DNA from: Peptococcaceae bacterium
GTDB lineage: Bacteria > Bacillota > Peptococcia > Peptococcales > Peptococcaceae
Direction of reading: 5' to 3'
DNA length: 6,346 bases
Assembly: GCA_017383785.1 (NCBI GenBank)
Contig: JAFNVD010000160.1
Coordinates: 1-6,346 of the forward strand
Position 1 is the first letter of the stretch. Every line of letters begins with the position of its first letter. Positions 5,268-6,346 of this stretch are shown one piece after another. The position numbers were made by a program, and so were the translations under genes. The notes under the pieces are model-generated. The model was not told where the DNA came from and ran no database searches. It saw only the letters and a program-made list of their open reading frames with translations.

Positions 5268-6260
5268 TTATTTTGAAATTAATATTTGTGTTTTTAACAG
5301 CGCCACTTCCATCACCAATCTCGGTGATGCATTGTATTCCAGCTGTTCCATACCGGTACGAAAATACTGTAAAATGTTAAGTACGTGTTCTGCAGCGAGT
5401 TGTTGTGTGCGTAATTCTGCCAGATAGTCCTGATTTACCAGTAGGCGACTGTCACTATGCATGACGGTTAATAGCACATCATGATACCAAATTTGCCCCA
5501 ACTCCAGTAATGTACGGGCCATTTTTTTGTTTTTCTCCCATTGCTCGCACCAGGCGATAATTTGTGCCGGACGCATGGTATTCAGTTTCGCCAGAAGCTG
5601 ATAAAAATCCTGTCTAGCCTGAGAGAGTTCTTCATTTGCCAGCAGTTCTTCCGCTGTATGCATGGAGCCTCCTGCCAGTGCTGCAATCAATCCGATACGG
5701 CTTTGTTGAGCAGGGTACAATTTTTGCAACAATTCTTGTATCAAAGCAGGCGACAATGATTGGAATTGAATCTGCTGACAACGAGATAGAATTGTGATTG
5801 GCAGATTCTGCATCTGTGAGGTAATTAACAGAAATACAGTGTTTTCCGTTGGCTCTTCCAATGTTTTCAGCAGGCAATTGGCTGCTTGTTCTGTCATCAG
5901 ATGGGCATCATTGATGAGAATCACTTTGTAAGTACTATCGTAATTGCGCAATGTTACTTTGGCAAGCAATGTGCGAATCTGCTCGATTTTGATGCTATTT
6001 CCATCGGGCTCCAATACAATAATATCAGGCTGACTGCCGCTTTGTGCTTGCACACAAGATGGGCAAACACCGCAGCTTTGTATGATACCATCTGCTTTAT
6101 TGGTACAGTTGAGATATTGTGCCAGTGCCAATGCGGTCTTTTTTTTGCCGACACCTTCAGGTCCGGTAAATAGATATGCATGGGCAATATGTCGTGTCTC
6201 GATAGCACGATGTAATATGTGAATTGCCTGTTCCTGACCTTTGATTTCTGAAAACTGCAT
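5268..6260 (-). CDS. holB: DNA polymerase III delta-prime subunit (HolB)
   Basis: A 330-residue AAA+ protein of the bacterial clamp loader, which with delta and DnaX (tau/gamma) loads the beta clamp at primer ends. Domain signs are FSEIKGQEQAI (3-13), a Walker A-like GPEGVGKKKT (33-42), a four-cysteine zinc module C52-x10-C63-x2-C66-x2-C69, Walker B-like VILINDAH (113-120), LLKTLEEP (130-137) and the SRC motif (159-161), whose Arg is the arginine finger of delta-prime. Lys40 stands where active P-loops have Ser/Thr, in keeping with a subunit that need not hydrolyse ATP. This, the length and the position argue for delta-prime rather than DnaX. The ATG at 6258-6260 has AGGAG six bases upstream. 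The frame stays open beyond it to the window edge, but the upstream residues are not family-like. It is the first identified gene of the block. Confidence 0.95.
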   Translation of the reverse strand: MQFSEIKGQEQAIHILHRAIETRHIAHAYLFTGPEGVGKKKTALALAQYLNCTNKADGIIQSCGVCPSCVQAQSGSQPDIIVLEPDGNSIKIEQIRTLLAKVTLRNYDSTYKVILINDAHLMTEQAANCLLKTLEEPTENTVFLLITSQMQNLPITILSRCQQIQFQSLSPALIQELLQKLYPAQQSRIGLIAALAGGSMHTAEELLANEELSQARQDFYQLLAKLNTMRPAQIIAWCEQWEKNKKMARTLLELGQIWYHDVLLTVMHSDSRLLVNQDYLAELRTQQLAAEHVLNILQYFRTGMEQLEYNASPRLVMEVALLKTQILISK

Positions 6261-6346
6261 GGCACGCTCCTGATTAAAAATTCGCTGTTGATGTTTATGA
6301 TAAAAACATCTTACTCTTAATTGTATCGTATTGATGAGGAGAAATC
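6261..6346. other. Region upstream of holB; no gene identified
   Basis: These 86 bases hold the holB ribosome binding site (minus strand, just before 6260) and a 7-bp AT-rich inverted repeat (6290-6296 with 6304-6310). On the minus strand one frame ends in TAA at 6317-6319 and another at 6295-6297, so the tail of an upstream gene could end here, but the 9 to 16 residues visible match nothing I recognise. On the plus strand GAGGAG near the edge resembles a ribosome binding site for a gene starting just outside. A TACAAT (6320-6325, minus) could be a -10 box, but its -35 would fall at or beyond the edge. Confidence 0.4.

Noticed and set aside
6261..6346. N-terminal extension of holB to the window edge
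   Set aside because: The frame is open, but the MQFSEIKGQE start matches the family and has a proper ribosome binding site; the upstream residues do not resemble delta-prime.

Overview
The window looks like chromosome from a low- to mid-GC member of the Bacillota (Firmicutes). The main evidence is gene order. Read on the minus strand, holB, ricT (yaaT), yabA, yabB and rsmI follow one another as in the classic Bacillus subtilis holB-yaaT-yabA-yabB-yazA-yabC block, but without yazA. Every start checked has a strong GGAGG-type ribosome binding site. The genus cannot be fixed from this sequence; a gut or oral anaerobe, possibly a Negativicute, is a guess.

Left part (1-2064, plus strand): the 3' part of a large surface-protein gene. 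The visible 687 codons hold one partial and two complete Cna-B-type isopeptide repeats. A fourth beta domain of FctA/DUF7601 type follows, interrupted by about 190 residues of helical, Thr/Ser-rich sequence that carries a recurring octapeptide. A proline/glutamate-rich wall-spanning stalk with three YVPP units comes next, then an APRTG sortase-type signal, a hydrophobic segment and a basic tail. A strong intrinsic terminator follows.

Middle (2065-2529): a convergent boundary. A minus-strand terminator faces the plus-strand one. Behind it lie two minus-strand tRNA genes, tRNA-Gly(CCC) and tRNA-Thr(CGT), each with its own sigma-A-type promoter. The tRNA-Gly promoter is a full consensus with an extended -10.

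Right part (2530-6260, minus strand): five tightly packed genes, presumably one operon, transcribed toward the tRNAs. They encode the DNA polymerase III delta-prime clamp-loader subunit (HolB), the Fe-S protein RicT of the RNase Y-associated Ric complex, the replication initiation control protein YabA, a TrmN6-like tRNA adenine methyltransferase (YabB) and the 16S rRNA methyltransferase RsmI. Together they link replication (clamp loader, plus YabA acting on DnaA/DnaN), RNA maturation (RicT) and RNA methylation (YabB, RsmI). The last 86 bases, upstream of holB, hold no identified gene. A Shine-Dalgarno-like sequence at the plus-strand edge could belong to a divergent gene just outside.

No mobile element, CRISPR array or obvious new defence system is present. 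The most unusual feature is the helical, octapeptide-bearing insertion in the surface protein. A RicT C-terminus that seems shorter than the family norm and the unusually perfect tRNA promoter also deserve a look.
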